A stretch of DNA of 52,023 nt from Oscillospiraceae bacterium (GCA_015065505.1 SVQE01000010.1:1-52023), one strand, 5' to 3'. Shown: positions 14,443 to 24,442, counted from the first letter of the stretch. Notes: a model not told the origin generated them from the letters alone. Made by a program: numbers and translations.

Positions 14443-17400
14443 TTAGCCAAAGAATGCGTTTGCAGCCTGACCATAGAGATACATTGCTTTTGCAAGTGTT
14501 ACCATATTTGCATTACTGTTGTTTGTCATTATCTTCATAATGGTATTTGCCGTAAATGTAAACGTTGAACCGTTAACAGTAACAGTAATTGTTTTATTCA
14601 TATTTGCCGGCTCAATACCTGAAATGTGAATAACGTTATACCTACCGTTCTTCGCACCCTTTGTAACAGAGAATCTGTTTCCGCCTTTGCTTGTTGCAAG
14701 ACTGCCGCTAACTGTATTAATTTCTGCCGTTGTAAGAAGATTGATTTCAAGGTCTGACTTAACAACAACTGTTGCGCTTGTTATAAAGGTGGGTTTTGAA
14801 TTGAATCCACCAACGCATGAAAAATCAGCACTTGCAACTTCGTCGTAAAATGCATTGCCTACATTGTTCTTTGTTGCCATATTTCCTATATTGTAACCGA
14901 AATATGTCTGAGCTGCTGCTGCGTAGTCGAGAGTTGCCTTTGCAAGTGCTTTAAGATTGCCTGCATATTTGCCCGTGATAATCTGACAGCAGTAATCGTA
15001 AACGCTGTATTCAATAGGTTCGCCTACCCTGTTTGTTCCTGCGTCAGCATCCTCCTGAGAAGGATAAACATTGATTGTGATAGTTTCTGTAATCTGCGCA
15101 GGAGCCTGCAATACGGAAATTTTTCTTGCGCCGTTGTATTCGCTGCTTGGGTCGTTAAGAACAGGAAGATCGGTTATTGCCTTTGTTTCGGTTTTGAAAT
15201 CAGCAGTTTCACTTGCATTACTGTTGTGATTATAGTTAATAACCACATAAGAATCCTCTCCGTAGAAATCAACGTCAAGATAGAAGTTCTGGCTGATTGT
15301 GTCCGTAACTGTTATGCTTGCGCCGTTATCGGGCACTTCGGGAGTTATCGGGTCAACATAAGAATCAACATAAACATCCCCGCATTTTGAACAGGTGTAT
15401 GTTGTATAGCCCTGCTCCGTATAAGTAGGAGGCGTTACAACCGCTTCATAACTGTGATTTACGGGCTCAATTACCCAACTGTCTTTTTCAATTTCATTTT
15501 CTGAATTTGCATCGGAAAAATACTTTTTGCAGGCATCGCATTCCCAGTAAGCGGTGTTGCCGTAACCCTTGCAGGTGGGAGCTGTTGCGCTGACCGCCTT
15601 AAGATGTCCGTTGCTATGGGAGCAGGTTCCGATAATTTCAATATCCGTCCACTCGGTGAGCATCTGCAGATTGCTTGAGTTCTGTCTTGAACAGCAGATA
15701 GCCGCAACGCGCAGTGTTACGCTTTCGCCTGCAGCGGGTGCGCCGCCCGTGATATACCAGTAATACGGTCCGTAGGTTTTATCCTGCCCTGTTACTGCTG
15801 TTGCTTCGCTTGTAAAGTCACCGCCTGCCGTTTCTGCACAGCGAAGCTCGCCGTCAACGGAGCCGTAATGAAGCTGATAGGTGTAGTCGTTATCATTCGT
15901 TCCTTGGAGCGTTACGGTTTTGCCGACTGTGTTGCCGAGGGCTCCGAGATTTTCGGGAGCACTTTCGGAATACGGGAAGAGCTCAATACCCCAGCGAACG
16001 CCGCCGAGCGGAGTAAAGATAAACGGACTGTATTTAATGTACATTCCCGTCTGTTCCACCTTGTCGAGCTTTGAACGGTCAATCTCAAGAGTACCTGTTG
16101 ATACGCCTGTTACATTGTTGTTTGCGCTGCTTTGACAGCTCTTTCTTGTAACACCATTGCTCACGATGTACTGCGTTGCAGGAGTGCCGTTAAGATTGCA
16201 ATCCGAACCTGAGGTTAAATTGTAAATGGTATAGTTAACGCCCGTGCGGTAATCAGAGCTGTTTGTATCGGTTGCCCACATTGTTGCAGTATCGTTATAC
16301 GCGAAGTCGTCGGACTTTTTGAGCTTAAGCTCTGTTTCGCCGTCGGGCTTGTAAACCGTATTGTAACCCGATGCTTTAAAGTAGGTTTCGGGATTTGCGT
16401 TATTCTGCATAACATTCCATCCGCTTGTGATGAATTGGTCGGGGTTTTCCGCCTCAACCTCTATTGCCGCTGCGAGCAGAGAATTGCTGAGCGTAACAAC
16501 TTTACCGTCCGTCAGATACAAATTGTCGCCGAGAGTATCGGATTTGTTATCCTGAATTGTAACAATATCACGAACAGACATTGTATTGGCGTTATAAACA
16601 CCGCCGCCGATACCTGCTGAATGGTTTTCCTGAACCAAGAGCATTGTGGTGGCACGAAGGGTACCGTTATTCATAATACCGCCGCCGTTGGTAGTGGCTT
16701 CGTTTCCGTAAAAAATGTTTCCGTTTCCGCCGAGGTTTGCAGTTGCACCATCAAAAATCTTGAGTCCGCCGCCATTGGTGGCGCTGTTGTTGCTGAACGT
16801 GCTGCCCGATGCGTTAAGCACGCCCTGACGCAGGCATATTCCGCCACCCGTCTCCTCACAGCTGTTGCTGCTGATATCGCAGTTCGTAACGGTGAGCGAA
16901 GCACTGTCACTACCGCCCGACCAAATTGCGCCGCCGTTAGTTTTGGCACTGTTGCCCCATACATCACAATCAGTCAGCGTTGCCGTGCCGTAGTTTGTAA
17001 CAGCACCGCCGCCGCGAACAGTGGTGGTGTTGGAGTTAACAGAAACGTCGCTGAGGGTTATTGTTCCGCTTGAAGTGTTATAAATCGCGCCGGCGTCCTT
17101 TGCAGTGTTTTCGGCAAATTTGCCGCCTGTAACTGTCACCGAGCCAGAGTTATAAATAGCGCCGCCGTTTTCCTTTGCTGTATTATCTTTAAAAGTACAC
17201 TTGTTAAGGGTGAGCGTACCTTCGTTAGCAATAGCGCCGCCATAATAATTAACAGATTCGTTTTCCTTGAAGGTAACGCGGTTTAATGTCGCTGTGCCGC
17301 TTGAGGTGTTGTAGATTGCGCCTCCGTTGTCTCCGCTGTAGTTATCACTGATTTCGACGTCCGTTACGGTAAGCGTTCCTTCGTTATAAATTGCGCCACC

Positions 17401-19797
17401 TATAAAATCAAAAGAAGAATTATCGACATCATTGGTGTGATTATCGGTTATAGTAATATCTTTAACAATCAGTGTGCCTTCGTTAAAAAACGCACCGCCT
17501 TTGAAAACATAAGCGCCTGTTATGGTGCCTGTTTTACCGCTGCTTGAATCGCAAACTGTCAGCGTTGCACCTGCTGCCACCTTGAAAGCACTTCCGAAAA
17601 CAAGAGCACCGGTTTGATTTCTGTCGAGCGTATAGCCGTTAAGGTCAACCGTAACAGACTTGTTGCCGCTGACAGTAACCTCAAAGTCGTTGCTTTCTGC
17701 TGTCAGGTTCTGACCGAGATAAATGGTGTCGCCATCTTCAGCTTCTGCAACTGTATCTACTAACTGCTTCCAGGTTGTAATAGATGCATTCCAAATTGCC
17801 TTAACCGTTGTGTCGCCCGAAACAACAAGCTCATCGCCGGGCTGCATAGTTTTTGCAGATTTACCCTGTGTTGTAACGAGCCAGCCGCCAAAGGATTTGC
17901 CTGTCGGTGCAGTGAATTCATTATCGGGAAGTGTATACGTATCAAACGAGGTTACGGTTTCAGCCGTCATAGTGCCGCTGCCGCCGCCGTTTTCAAAGCT
18001 AACGGTGTACTCCGTTTTCCAGATTGCCGTAACGGTTGTATCCGCGTTAACAAGGAGCTTTTCGCCGGGCTGCTTGTATTCCGTATCGTTATCGCCGACC
18101 TTAACGCTCCAGCATATAAAAGGCTCTTCGGAGGAAGGTGCGGTAAAATCACATTCGGGCAAAGTGTATGTTCCGCCTGCAACCTTCTCATTTGCCATGC
18201 TGCCCGTGCCGCCGTTTTTGTCAAAGGTAACGTTCCAGATACCCGCAGTTTTAGGAACAATCGTTTCGGCAATACTATTGCAGGAAACACCGCCGTTATA
18301 AGTGCGGGTTTTTGATAAGCCAACACTGATGAAAGGCTTCAGAAACTTTGCCGATGTCGGTCCCGCATAACCGGAGGCGGTAATGCGCATGTCATATCCG
18401 GGCTCCGTATAGTTAAAGCGAAGGGAGTAACCGAAACCGCCTACCGCAGCTGTCTTGTTTCCTGCGCCGCGCTCTGCGTTGACGATGCCGCCGTCAAAGC
18501 GAACAAAGCCGTAACCGCCGCCGTAACCTGCACCGATGCCTGCAGCGTTATCGCCGCCCTGTGCCTGAACAACACCGCCTCCTATAGTAATTCGGCTTTC
18601 GCCGCCGCCATAACCGCTGCCGATACCTGCGCCGTTTGCGCCGCCCGTTGCAGTAACGTTGCCGCCATTAATGTTAATCGTTTCGCCGTTGCCTAAACTA
18701 CCGCCGCCGATACCTGCGCCGTTTGCGCCGCCTTGTGCAGTTACGGTTCCGCCGTTGATTGTAATGATGCTTGCGGATCTTTCATTAGAACCGCCGATTC
18801 CGGCACAATTGACAGCACCTGTTGCATTGATAATACCGCCGTTTACGGTCAACTCACCTGCGGTATTTTTAACAATTGCACCGCCAACCTTGTGCGTTCC
18901 TGAATCACCGCTTGAACCGATGCCGGCGCCTTCATGGGAATTATCCCCGTTGCCTTTTGCAATAAGCGTGCCGGTGCCGTTTTTCTGCGCCCATATTGTA
19001 AGTGAACAGCCCTCATAGATAAGAACGCCTTTATTTGCGTTCAGAGTAGCGCCGTCGCATAGAATCAGATTAACATTGTTGCCCTTAACTTCAACTTTGC
19101 CGCCGTAAGTAACATTGTTTTTCAGAACGTACCAGCCGTTAGTCCACTCGGTAACATTGTTTGTAAGAGTGGTGTAATCCGCAATCGGCTCCTGCGCCTC
19201 GCCTGATGCATTCACATAGTTAGCGGGCGTGTCCACACGCTTATAGAGCTGAACGAACAGCTGCCAGTCGTTCTTATAGTAACGGAAACGATGCCCATCG
19301 TTACTGTAATGAAGCATATAATGATTAGCAGTACCCTGATGGCCTGCTTCAAAGTCGCCGTCGTCAAAGCCGATTTCATTCACAAAATCAGATGTTGTAC
19401 TTGTCAAAAGCTTGTTTTGTGAATCGGCGCTGCCGATATAGTAGCCCGAAACGCTTTGGATTGTGCCTTCGCTCGCGTCAATATAAAACGCTGCTGCGTC
19501 AAGCTCCTCGGTTGCCGCAATTCTAAAGCTGTCAAAATCGATATCGACCTCGATATAGTTGTACGCACTATCCATATCCTCGCCGAGCGAGCCGTCGAGC
19601 GCATAGCAATAGTTTTCACATACTATAAGATACCTTGCACCGCTTTCCATCTGCGAGGTAGAGGTAATTTTCTCATAGTAATCGCCTGTTGTACTATCTC
19701 CGTCTGCCAATGCTGTAATCGATGATAACGGCATCATTGACACAACCATTAACACTGCAAGAAAAGCACTGATTGTTTTTTTAGCAATTTTTCTCAT
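14443..19797 (-). CDS. Giant secreted beta-helix / InlB-repeat surface protein
   Basis: 1784 aa from the ATG at 19797, chosen because AAGGAGTGATTGT precedes it; a start seven codons earlier lacks a site. Signal peptide: KKTISAFLAVLMVVSMMPLS...ALA. The middle has a Gly-rich parallel beta-helix with repeated GAGIGSGYGGG turns (about 270-480). Two InlB/Listeria-Bacteroides repeats follow (VTFDKNGGTGSM ... TTVTAIWK). Then come many GGAIYNEGTLT-type pectin-lyase-fold coils (about 720-1080), a CxxC ribbon repeat (YTTYTCSKCGDVYVD), and a C-terminal beta domain ending YGQAANAFFG. It is an extracellular adhesin or glycan-binding protein. No LPXTG motif or dockerin was noticed, so how it is retained is unclear. 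Confidence 0.85.
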   Translation of the reverse strand: MRKIAKKTISAFLAVLMVVSMMPLSSITALADGDSTTGDYYEKITSTSQMESGARYLIVCENYCYALDGSLGEDMDSAYNYIEVDIDFDSFRIAATEELDAAAFYIDASEGTIQSVSGYYIGSADSQNKLLTSTTSDFVNEIGFDDGDFEAGHQGTANHYMLHYSNDGHRFRYYKNDWQLFVQLYKRVDTPANYVNASGEAQEPIADYTTLTNNVTEWTNGWYVLKNNVTYGGKVEVKGNNVNLILCDGATLNANKGVLIYEGCSLTIWAQKNGTGTLIAKGNGDNSHEGAGIGSSGDSGTHKVGGAIVKNTAGELTVNGGIINATGAVNCAGIGGSNERSASIITINGGTVTAQGGANGAGIGGGSLGNGETININGGNVTATGGANGAGIGSGYGGGESRITIGGGVVQAQGGDNAAGIGAGYGGGYGFVRFDGGIVNAERGAGNKTAAVGGFGYSLRFNYTEPGYDMRITASGYAGPTSAKFLKPFISVGLSKTRTYNGGVSCNSIAETIVPKTAGIWNVTFDKNGGTGSMANEKVAGGTYTLPECDFTAPSSEEPFICWSVKVGDNDTEYKQPGEKLLVNADTTVTAIWKTEYTVSFENGGGSGTMTAETVTSFDTYTLPDNEFTAPTGKSFGGWLVTTQGKSAKTMQPGDELVVSGDTTVKAIWNASITTWKQLVDTVAEAEDGDTIYLGQNLTAESNDFEVTVSGNKSVTVDLNGYTLDRNQTGALVFGSAFKVAAGATLTVCDSSSGKTGTITGAYVFKGGAFFNEGTLIVKDITITDNHTNDVDNSSFDFIGGAIYNEGTLTVTDVEISDNYSGDNGGAIYNTSSGTATLNRVTFKENESVNYYGGAIANEGTLTLNKCTFKDNTAKENGGAIYNSGSVTVTGGKFAENTAKDAGAIYNTSSGTITLSDVSVNSNTTTVRGGGAVTNYGTATLTDCDVWGNSAKTNGGAIWSGGSDSASLTVTNCDISSNSCEETGGGICLRQGVLNASGSTFSNNSATNGGGLKIFDGATANLGGNGNIFYGNEATTNGGGIMNNGTLRATTMLLVQENHSAGIGGGVYNANTMSVRDIVTIQDNKSDTLGDNLYLTDGKVVTLSNSLLAAAIEVEAENPDQFITSGWNVMQNNANPETYFKASGYNTVYKPDGETELKLKKSDDFAYNDTATMWATDTNSSDYRTGVNYTIYNLTSGSDCNLNGTPATQYIVSNGVTRKSCQSSANNNVTGVSTGTLEIDRSKLDKVEQTGMYIKYSPFIFTPLGGVRWGIELFPYSESAPENLGALGNTVGKTVTLQGTNDNDYTYQLHYGSVDGELRCAETAGGDFTSEATAVTGQDKTYGPYYWYITGGAPAAGESVTLRVAAICCSRQNSSNLQMLTEWTDIEIIGTCSHSNGHLKAVSATAPTCKGYGNTAYWECDACKKYFSDANSENEIEKDSWVIEPVNHSYEAVVTPPTYTEQGYTTYTCSKCGDVYVDSYVDPITPEVPDNGASITVTDTISQNFYLDVDFYGEDSYVVINYNHNSNASETADFKTETKAITDLPVLNDPSSEYNGARKISVLQAPAQITETITINVYPSQEDADAGTNRVGEPIEYSVYDYCCQIITGKYAGNLKALAKATLDYAAAAQTYFGYNIGNMATKNNVGNAFYDEVASADFSCVGGFNSKPTFITSATVVVKSDLEINLLTTAEINTVSGSLATSKGGNRFSVTKGAKNGRYNVIHISGIEPANMNKTITVTVNGSTFTFTANTIMKIMTNNSNANMVTLAKAMYLYGQAANAFFG

Positions 19798-19856
19798 ACA
19801 ATCACTCCTTAAAAGCATTTATATACATAATTTTTATAATACAGTAATACATATTA

Positions 19857-19885
19857 AGTATACTAAACAATTACATTTTATTCAA
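19857..19885 (-). promoter_or_regulatory. Sigma-A-type promoter of the giant secreted protein
   Basis: On the minus strand TTGAAT and TATACT are separated by 17 bases, within a very AT-rich stretch. The -10 ends about 60 bases before the ATG at 19797. Confidence 0.7.
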
Positions 19886-19997
19886 TAGTATAAAATATAT
19901 AATTTTATCATTATATTTTTATAACATTTTCCTATAACAAAAATTAAGCGGTCTAAAAATCAAACGGCGCAGCTCCTATTTTGGAACTACGCCATAC

Positions 19998-20090
19998 ACA
20001 AAGCAAACGCTTAACCCTGCCGTGTACTTTATGCCCCATAAAGCAAACGCTTCTCCTATCCGTTTACTTTATACCCCACAAAGCAAACGC
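19998..20090. repeat. Exact-period 40-bp direct repeat
   Basis: AAAGCAAACGC recurs at 20000, 20040 and 20080, each preceded by a TTTAT.CCC(C/A)A-type string, giving two and a half 40-bp units with a few substitutions. The surrounding 19886-20290 holds no gene that I can support; the open frame crossing it is repeat sequence. Confidence 0.75.
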
Positions 20091-20288
20091 CTTTTTATTC
20101 CTTTCAGCCAAAAAGCCAAAACTTCCCATATCTCACCGACGAAATCCCACCATTTCCAATCTCCTATTCTACAATGTAAACGCTAAAACCATTCTGCCAC
20201 AAGGCTTTCGGGCAAAATGAAAAGGCAGCAGATATTCTATCAATATCTACTACCTTATTTGGAAAAGGTTGCACATTTTAATAGAATT

Positions 20289-20649
20289 TTGCAAATAGGG
20301 GTACGTCCCCAATTTGCATAGTGCATAGTTTCGGGTCGCTTCGCTCCGATTGTATTCCGGCGCCTACTGTAGGGCTCTCTTCTCAACTATCGAACAGTTA
20401 ATACAGATTCGGGAAATGATTGAAAGTTAAGAACCTACGACCCGCCCGACCAACGGTGCCCAAAAGCATTTACCGCCCTATGGGCGGTGCGCCTACTGTA
20501 GGACTCTCTTCTCAACTATCGAAAGCCCCACCGGGGCTTTCTCCCAAATTTTCCCAGCAAGGCATTGCACGAAAAATTTGGAGTTTCGTTTCTCGCCCTA
20601 CGTAGGCGCACAAAAAAAAGAAACACCCGATTTTGGGTGTTTCTTTTTT
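20289..20649. repeat. tRNA-Asn 3'-end fragments joined to a conserved module
   Basis: Downstream of the tRNA-Asn gene (minus sense) lie two displaced copies of its 3' end, GCGCCTACTGTAGG(A/G)CTC, at 20359-20377 and 20489-20506. Each is followed at once by TCTTCTCAACTATCGA. The second continues with AAAGCCCC...GGGGCTTT and CTCCCAAATTTTC. A further tRNA-like piece (GAACCTACGACCC) lies near 20431. A GGGG/CCCC palindrome sits at 20291-20317, and a fragment of the dispersed 111-bp element at about 20449-20464. No protein gene is supported. Confidence 0.7.
20618..20648 (-). terminator. Terminator of tRNA-Asn
   Basis: AGAAACACCC / GGGTGTTTCT stem on the minus strand followed by a run of Ts, starting two bases past the tRNA CCA end. 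Confidence 0.85.
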
Positions 20650-20725
20650 TGGCGCCTACTGTAGGACTCGAACCTACGACCCTGCGGTTAACAGCCGCAT
20701 GCTCTACCGACTGAGCTAAGTAGGC
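20650..20725 (-). tRNA. tRNA-Asn (GTT), CCA encoded
   Basis: On the minus strand the acceptor GCCTACT pairs with AGTAGGC, followed by discriminator G and an encoded CCA. The D-arm has TAGCTCAGTCGGTAGAGCA, the anticodon loop is CTGTTAA (anticodon GTT), and the T-arm contains GGTTCGAGTCC. 76 nt with CCA. Confidence 0.96.
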
Positions 20726-20866
20726 ATATGGATTATGCTCTTTAGTGCTTAAATATAATAGCAAATTATATTTTCAATGTCAACATCTTTTTTAAAAAAA
20801 TATATATTGGTTTCGGGTTCGGGGATAAAAGCACTTGAATACGGCATAATATTATCGGGTGATAAT

Positions 20867-21034
20867 ATGAAAAAGAAAAAATATAAGCTGAGCAAAATTG
20901 TTATAAATAATCCGCCAGTATGGGAATCAAATCCAACCGTTCAGGCAGATAGGCAAACCGAAATGGGCGTTCCGATTCCCGATGAAGCGAATGTTGAATA
21001 TTCAAAGGAATATCAGGAAGAAAACGAGCTTTAA
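20867..21034 (+). CDS. Small DUF3787-like (spore-surface type) protein
   Basis: 55 aa from the ATG preceded by GGTGATAAT; a frame open further upstream lacks a site. The sequence starts MKKKKYKLSKIV and has the pattern W...NP.VQADRQTEMGVPIPDEANV then EYSKEYQEENEL. This resembles the C-terminal block of DUF3787 / CDIF630_02480-type proteins of Clostridia, some linked to the spore surface (a Trp, then VPIPSE..V..AKEW...N). The family match is from memory of the pattern and is moderate. It is isolated and followed by an inverted-repeat element. Confidence 0.55.
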   Translation: MKKKKYKLSKIVINNPPVWESNPTVQADRQTEMGVPIPDEANVEYSKEYQEENEL

Positions 21035-21117
21035 TGGGAGACGCATAGTTTTCTCAAAAGATGCGACCCCTCGCAGCGGTGTGCAAAGCGCCCGCGTCGC
21101 GATACGAATCGGGGTTT

Positions 21118-21268
21118 CCAAAGGGGATTTGAAGAACTGTGGGGCTTGTCAATCTTCATAATGGTCTGATTTTGAATTCTTTAAGAGATGATAAGCACCG
21201 CGTTCTTCACTCCCCTTTGGTTGCTTTCTTGGCGTCACCGTTCTTTTGCAACACGAAAGAATGGTGAC
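21118..21268. repeat. Nested inverted-repeat element in a gene-free gap
   Basis: CCAAAGGGGATTTGAAGAAC at 21118-21137 is mirrored imperfectly by GTTCTTCACTCCCCTTTGG at 21202-21220. A second hairpin, GTCACCGTTCTTT / AAAGAATGGTGAC, lies at 21234-21268. The gap 21035-21329 contains no gene that I can support. The element could be a small non-autonomous repeat or a structured transcript end. Confidence 0.6.
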
Positions 21269-21329
21269 AAAACTATAATTTAACAATATAAAAATAGCCT
21301 TTAATGCGGCTCGCCGAGGGCGTCACCCC

Positions 21330-22361
21330 TTAAACAAGTTCATTTATTATAGTATTTGAAACAAGCATTCCTTTGGGTGTTAGGGCGATATTTTCGCCGA
21401 GGTCTTTAATATACCCCATATCAATAAACTGCTGATAGCTTTTTGTTATCAGCTTTTTATTTATACCCTTGGTAAGCCTTAAGCCGAGCATAATTCGTTC
21501 TTCAAGACTGCCGCCTTCGCCGTCTGGTATGATGTTAAAATCCCTGTCGGTGTAAAATCTTTTGCCCTGCCATAAGGAATGTGCGGAAGCACCGAGACCC
21601 AGGTATTCATCAAGCTCCCAATACTTTAAATTATGCTTGCTTTCATAGCCGCATTTTGCAAAATTACTGATTTCATACTGTGAAAAACCGAGCTGAGAGA
21701 GAAGCTCAACCGTTTTTAAATACATTTTTGAAACCTCGTCCTCATCCGGTAAATCAAGGCGGTTTTGCATTTCAAAAAACTTTGTTCCCTCTTCGATTTT
21801 CAGCATATATGCCGAGATATGCTTAACCTGCATTTTATCTATAAAATCAAAGGTTTCATCAAGCGAGTCAAGGGTTTGCTTTGGTGTTCCGAGCATCAAA
21901 TCAAGGCTGATATTTTCAATCCCTGCGTTTTTTGCGTCGCAAACAGCCTTTTCAACCTGCGCCTTGCCTGCGCTTCTGCCGAGGGCAAAGCGCTCCTTAT
22001 CAACCGCGCTCTGCATACCGAGGCTAATGCGGTTAATTCCGTATGCTTTATAGAGCTTAAAGCTCTCCTGCAAATCCTTTGAGGGATTGCATTCAATCGT
22101 TATTTCGCTGTTTTCGTCGATTTCAAAACGCTTTTTTGCTTCATCGAGCAGTTTGCCGATTAACTCTTCGGGAATAATGCTCGGCGTGCCGCCGCCGAAA
22201 TATACGGTGTTGAATTCGCCCTCAAAAGCCTGCATCTGAGAAATAAGCCTGCTGCAATATTCAACTGCCTCGTTTTCGCAGTATTTTTTGCTGTAAAAAT
22301 CGCAGTAGGGGCACTTGTTTTTGCAAAAAGGGATGTGAATATATAAACCTGCTTTGTTCAT
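21330..22361 (-). CDS. hemW: HemW-like radical SAM heme chaperone
   Basis: 343 aa from the ATG at 22361, preceded by GGGGATGTGAATTT; an ATG 18 bases upstream would leave no site. AGLYIHIPFCKNKCPYCDFY gives the HemW/HemN-type CxxxCxxC cluster (Cys13, 17, 20) that binds a 4Fe-4S cluster with SAM. YFGGGTPSIIP is the next conserved SAM-binding loop. HemW proteins deliver heme and are often mis-named coproporphyrinogen oxidase. The C-terminal HemN_C-type region (LGLGASAHSLWQGKRFY) is present. The length is slightly under the usual 370-380. It is downstream of typA across a 100-bp gap holding heptamer repeats. Confidence 0.88.
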   Translation of the reverse strand: MNKAGLYIHIPFCKNKCPYCDFYSKKYCENEAVEYCSRLISQMQAFEGEFNTVYFGGGTPSIIPEELIGKLLDEAKKRFEIDENSEITIECNPSKDLQESFKLYKAYGINRISLGMQSAVDKERFALGRSAGKAQVEKAVCDAKNAGIENISLDLMLGTPKQTLDSLDETFDFIDKMQVKHISAYMLKIEEGTKFFEMQNRLDLPDEDEVSKMYLKTVELLSQLGFSQYEISNFAKCGYESKHNLKYWELDEYLGLGASAHSLWQGKRFYTDRDFNIIPDGEGGSLEERIMLGLRLTKGINKKLITKSYQQFIDMGYIKDLGENIALTPKGMLVSNTIINELV

Positions 22362-22386
22362 AAATTCACATCCCCTCATTTTATTA

Positions 22387-22446
22387 ATTACGAATTACGA
22401 GTTACAAATTACGAATTTTGGTTTCTCGCTACGCTCGGTCAATAAT
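22387..22446. repeat. ATTACGA heptamer array with conserved 3' tail
   Basis: Four heptamers (ATTACGA, ATTACGA, GTTACAA, ATTACGA) are followed by ATTTTGG and TTTCTCGCTACGCTCGGTC. It fills most of the gap between typA and hemW. The same tail follows the array at 49740. Confidence 0.8.
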
Positions 22447-22483
22447 TCGCATTACATATTACGCACAACACAGAACCTGCCGT

Positions 22484-24313
22484 TTATTTTCTCGCGCGGC
22501 TCTCTGCCTTCAGTCTGAGTTCTTTATTAAGAATTGTTTTTCTGAGCCTGATTGACTTGGGTGTTACCTCTAAAAGCTCGTCATCGGCAAGGAATTCCAT
22601 GCTCTGTTCAAGCGAAAGAGTTGTTGGCGGAACGAGCTTAAGCGCTTCGTCCGAGCCGCTTGCACGGGTGTTTGTTACATGCTTTTTCTTGCAGACATTG
22701 CAAACGATATCCTCATCCTTTGCACATTCGCCCACAATCATTCCTTCATAAACATCAATACCCGGACCGATGAAAAGCTTGCCCCTGTCCTGAGTGTTCC
22801 AGAGTCCGTAGCCCGTTGTTGTTCCCGTTTCGTGAGCAACTATTGAGCCGCGGTTTCTTGTTTCTATATCGCCCTTATACGGCTCGTAGCCGCTGAAAAG
22901 CTGATTCATAATGCCGTTGCCGTTTGTATCGGTTAAAAACTCGCTTCGATATCCGATAAGTCCTCTTGACGGAATCTTGATTTCAAGGTGGGTCATACCT
23001 GTTGAGCGAGTGTCCATATTCTCAATTTCGCCCTTGCGCGAGCAGAGCTTTTCCATAACAACGCCAACATATTCCTCGGGAACTTCAATAATTGCAACCT
23101 CAACGGGCTCAAGCGTTTCGCCCGTGTTTGCATCCTTTTTAAGAATAACCTTCGGGCGTGAAACCTGAAATTCATAGTTTTCTCTTCTCATTGTTTCAAT
23201 AAGAATTGAAAGGTGAAGCTCGCCGCGTCCCGAAACCTTGAAGGTATCCATTGAATCGGTTTCTTCAACCCTCATAGAAACATTGGTTTCAACCTCTTTG
23301 AAAAGTCTGTCACGCAGGTTACGCGAGGTTACATATTTGCCCTCCCTGCCTGCAAAGGGTGAATCATTTACTATGAAATTCATACTAATTGTCGGCTCGT
23401 CTATCTTAACAAACGGAAGCGGCTCAACATTTTCGGGGTCGCAAGCGGTTTCGCCGATGTTTAAATCCTCAACGCCTGCAACGCAAACCAAATCTCCGAA
23501 TTCAGCGCTCTGGCACGCAACTCTTTTGAGCCCCTCAAACTGATATATCTGAGAAAATCTTATGTTTTCCCTGCTGCCGTCCTGCTTGCAGAGCACATAT
23601 GGGGTGTTAACCTTAATGCTTCCCCTTTCAACTCTGCCGACGCCGATTCTGCCAACATAATCATCGTATTCAAGCGATGAAAACAAAATCTGTGCAGGTC
23701 CGTTTTCGTCACCCTGTGGCGACGGAATAAATTCAAGAATTGCATCAAGCAGCGGACGCATATCGCCGCTTTTATCCTCGGGATTAAGGCTTGAATAACC
23801 GCCCCTTGCAGAAGCAAAAACAACGGGAAATTCAATCTGGTTGTCATCCGCTCCGAGCTCGATGAATAAATCAAGAACCTCATCAACAACCTCATAGGGT
23901 CTTGCGCCGTCGCGGTCTATTTTATTAACAACAACAAGCGGTGTTTTACGAAGCGCAAGGGCTTTGCTCAAAACAAATCTTGTTTGCGGCATACAGCCCT
24001 CAAACGCATCAACCAAAAGCAAAACGCCGTCAACCATGGTTAAAATGCGCTCAACCTCGCCGCCGAAATCGGCGTGACCCGGGGTGTCAACAATATTGAT
24101 TTTTGTGTCTTTATAGTGAATTGCCGTGTTTTTTGAAAGGATTGTTATTCCCCTTTCCCTTTCAAGGTCGTTGGAATCCATAACCCTTTCTGAAACAACC
24201 TCGTTTTCGCGGAAAATACCGCTTTGATGAAGCATTTCATCAACAAGGGTTGTTTTGCCGTGGTCAACATGGGCAATTATTGCAATATTTTTTATATCTT
24301 CTCTCTGTGCCAT
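22484..24313 (-). CDS. typA: Ribosome-associated GTPase BipA/TypA
   Basis: 609 aa, full family length. The N-terminal GTPase domain has [18 protein letters not shown] (P-loop), [14 protein letters not shown] (switch I), [15 protein letters not shown] (switch II) and [12 protein letters not shown] (NKxD). Domain II, an EF-G-like domain III and the BipA-specific C-terminal domain ([19 protein letters not shown]) follow. TypA is a translational GTPase binding 70S ribosomes and aids 50S assembly and stress responses. CAGGAAAACT precedes the ATG. A four-copy heptamer array lies just upstream of that site, separating it from glnS. Confidence 0.96.
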   Translation of the reverse strand: MAQREDIKNIAIIAHVDHGKTTLVDEMLHQSGIFRENEVVSERVMDSNDLERERGITILSKNTAIHYKDTKINIVDTPGHADFGGEVERILTMVDGVLLLVDAFEGCMPQTRFVLSKALALRKTPLVVVNKIDRDGARPYEVVDEVLDLFIELGADDNQIEFPVVFASARGGYSSLNPEDKSGDMRPLLDAILEFIPSPQGDENGPAQILFSSLEYDDYVGRIGVGRVERGSIKVNTPYVLCKQDGSRENIRFSQIYQFEGLKRVACQSAEFGDLVCVAGVEDLNIGETACDPENVEPLPFVKIDEPTISMNFIVNDSPFAGREGKYVTSRNLRDRLFKEVETNVSMRVEETDSMDTFKVSGRGELHLSILIETMRRENYEFQVSRPKVILKKDANTGETLEPVEVAIIEVPEEYVGVVMEKLCSRKGEIENMDTRSTGMTHLEIKIPSRGLIGYRSEFLTDTNGNGIMNQLFSGYEPYKGDIETRNRGSIVAHETGTTTGYGLWNTQDRGKLFIGPGIDVYEGMIVGECAKDEDIVCNVCKKKHVTNTRASGSDEALKLVPPTTLSLEQSMEFLADDELLEVTPKSIRLRKTILNKELRLKAESRARK

Positions 24314-24328
24314 AGTTTTCCTGAAAAA

Positions 24329-24442
24329 ATTACGAATTACGAATTACGAATTACGAATTTCGGAACCTGCGGTTGGCTGATTATAATAGCCGTCTGCAAG
24401 ACCCTTGAACTCGCAACTCGGCACTCGGAACTCGCAACCGAA
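24329..24442. repeat. Heptamer array plus AACTCG-type array between glnS and typA
   Basis: Four perfect ATTACGA units at 24329-24356 are followed by the string ATAATAGCCGTCTGCAAGACC (also found near 50083 with one change). Then comes a run of GAACTCGCA / ACTCGGCA / CTCGGAA units at about 24408-24441. This 129-bp gap lies inside an apparent operon of same-strand genes. Confidence 0.75.

Noticed and set aside
19998-20090. CRISPR array
   Set aside because: Only two and a half units, the intervening parts are related to each other, and no cas genes are present.
19981-20220. 79-codon plus-strand frame
   Set aside because: It spans the 40-bp repeat, has no ribosome site, and its composition follows the repeat.
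20516-20764. 82-codon minus-strand frame across tRNA-Asn
   Set aside because: It reads through the tRNA, its terminator and the adjacent repeat module. Such frames beside tRNAs are usually artefacts.
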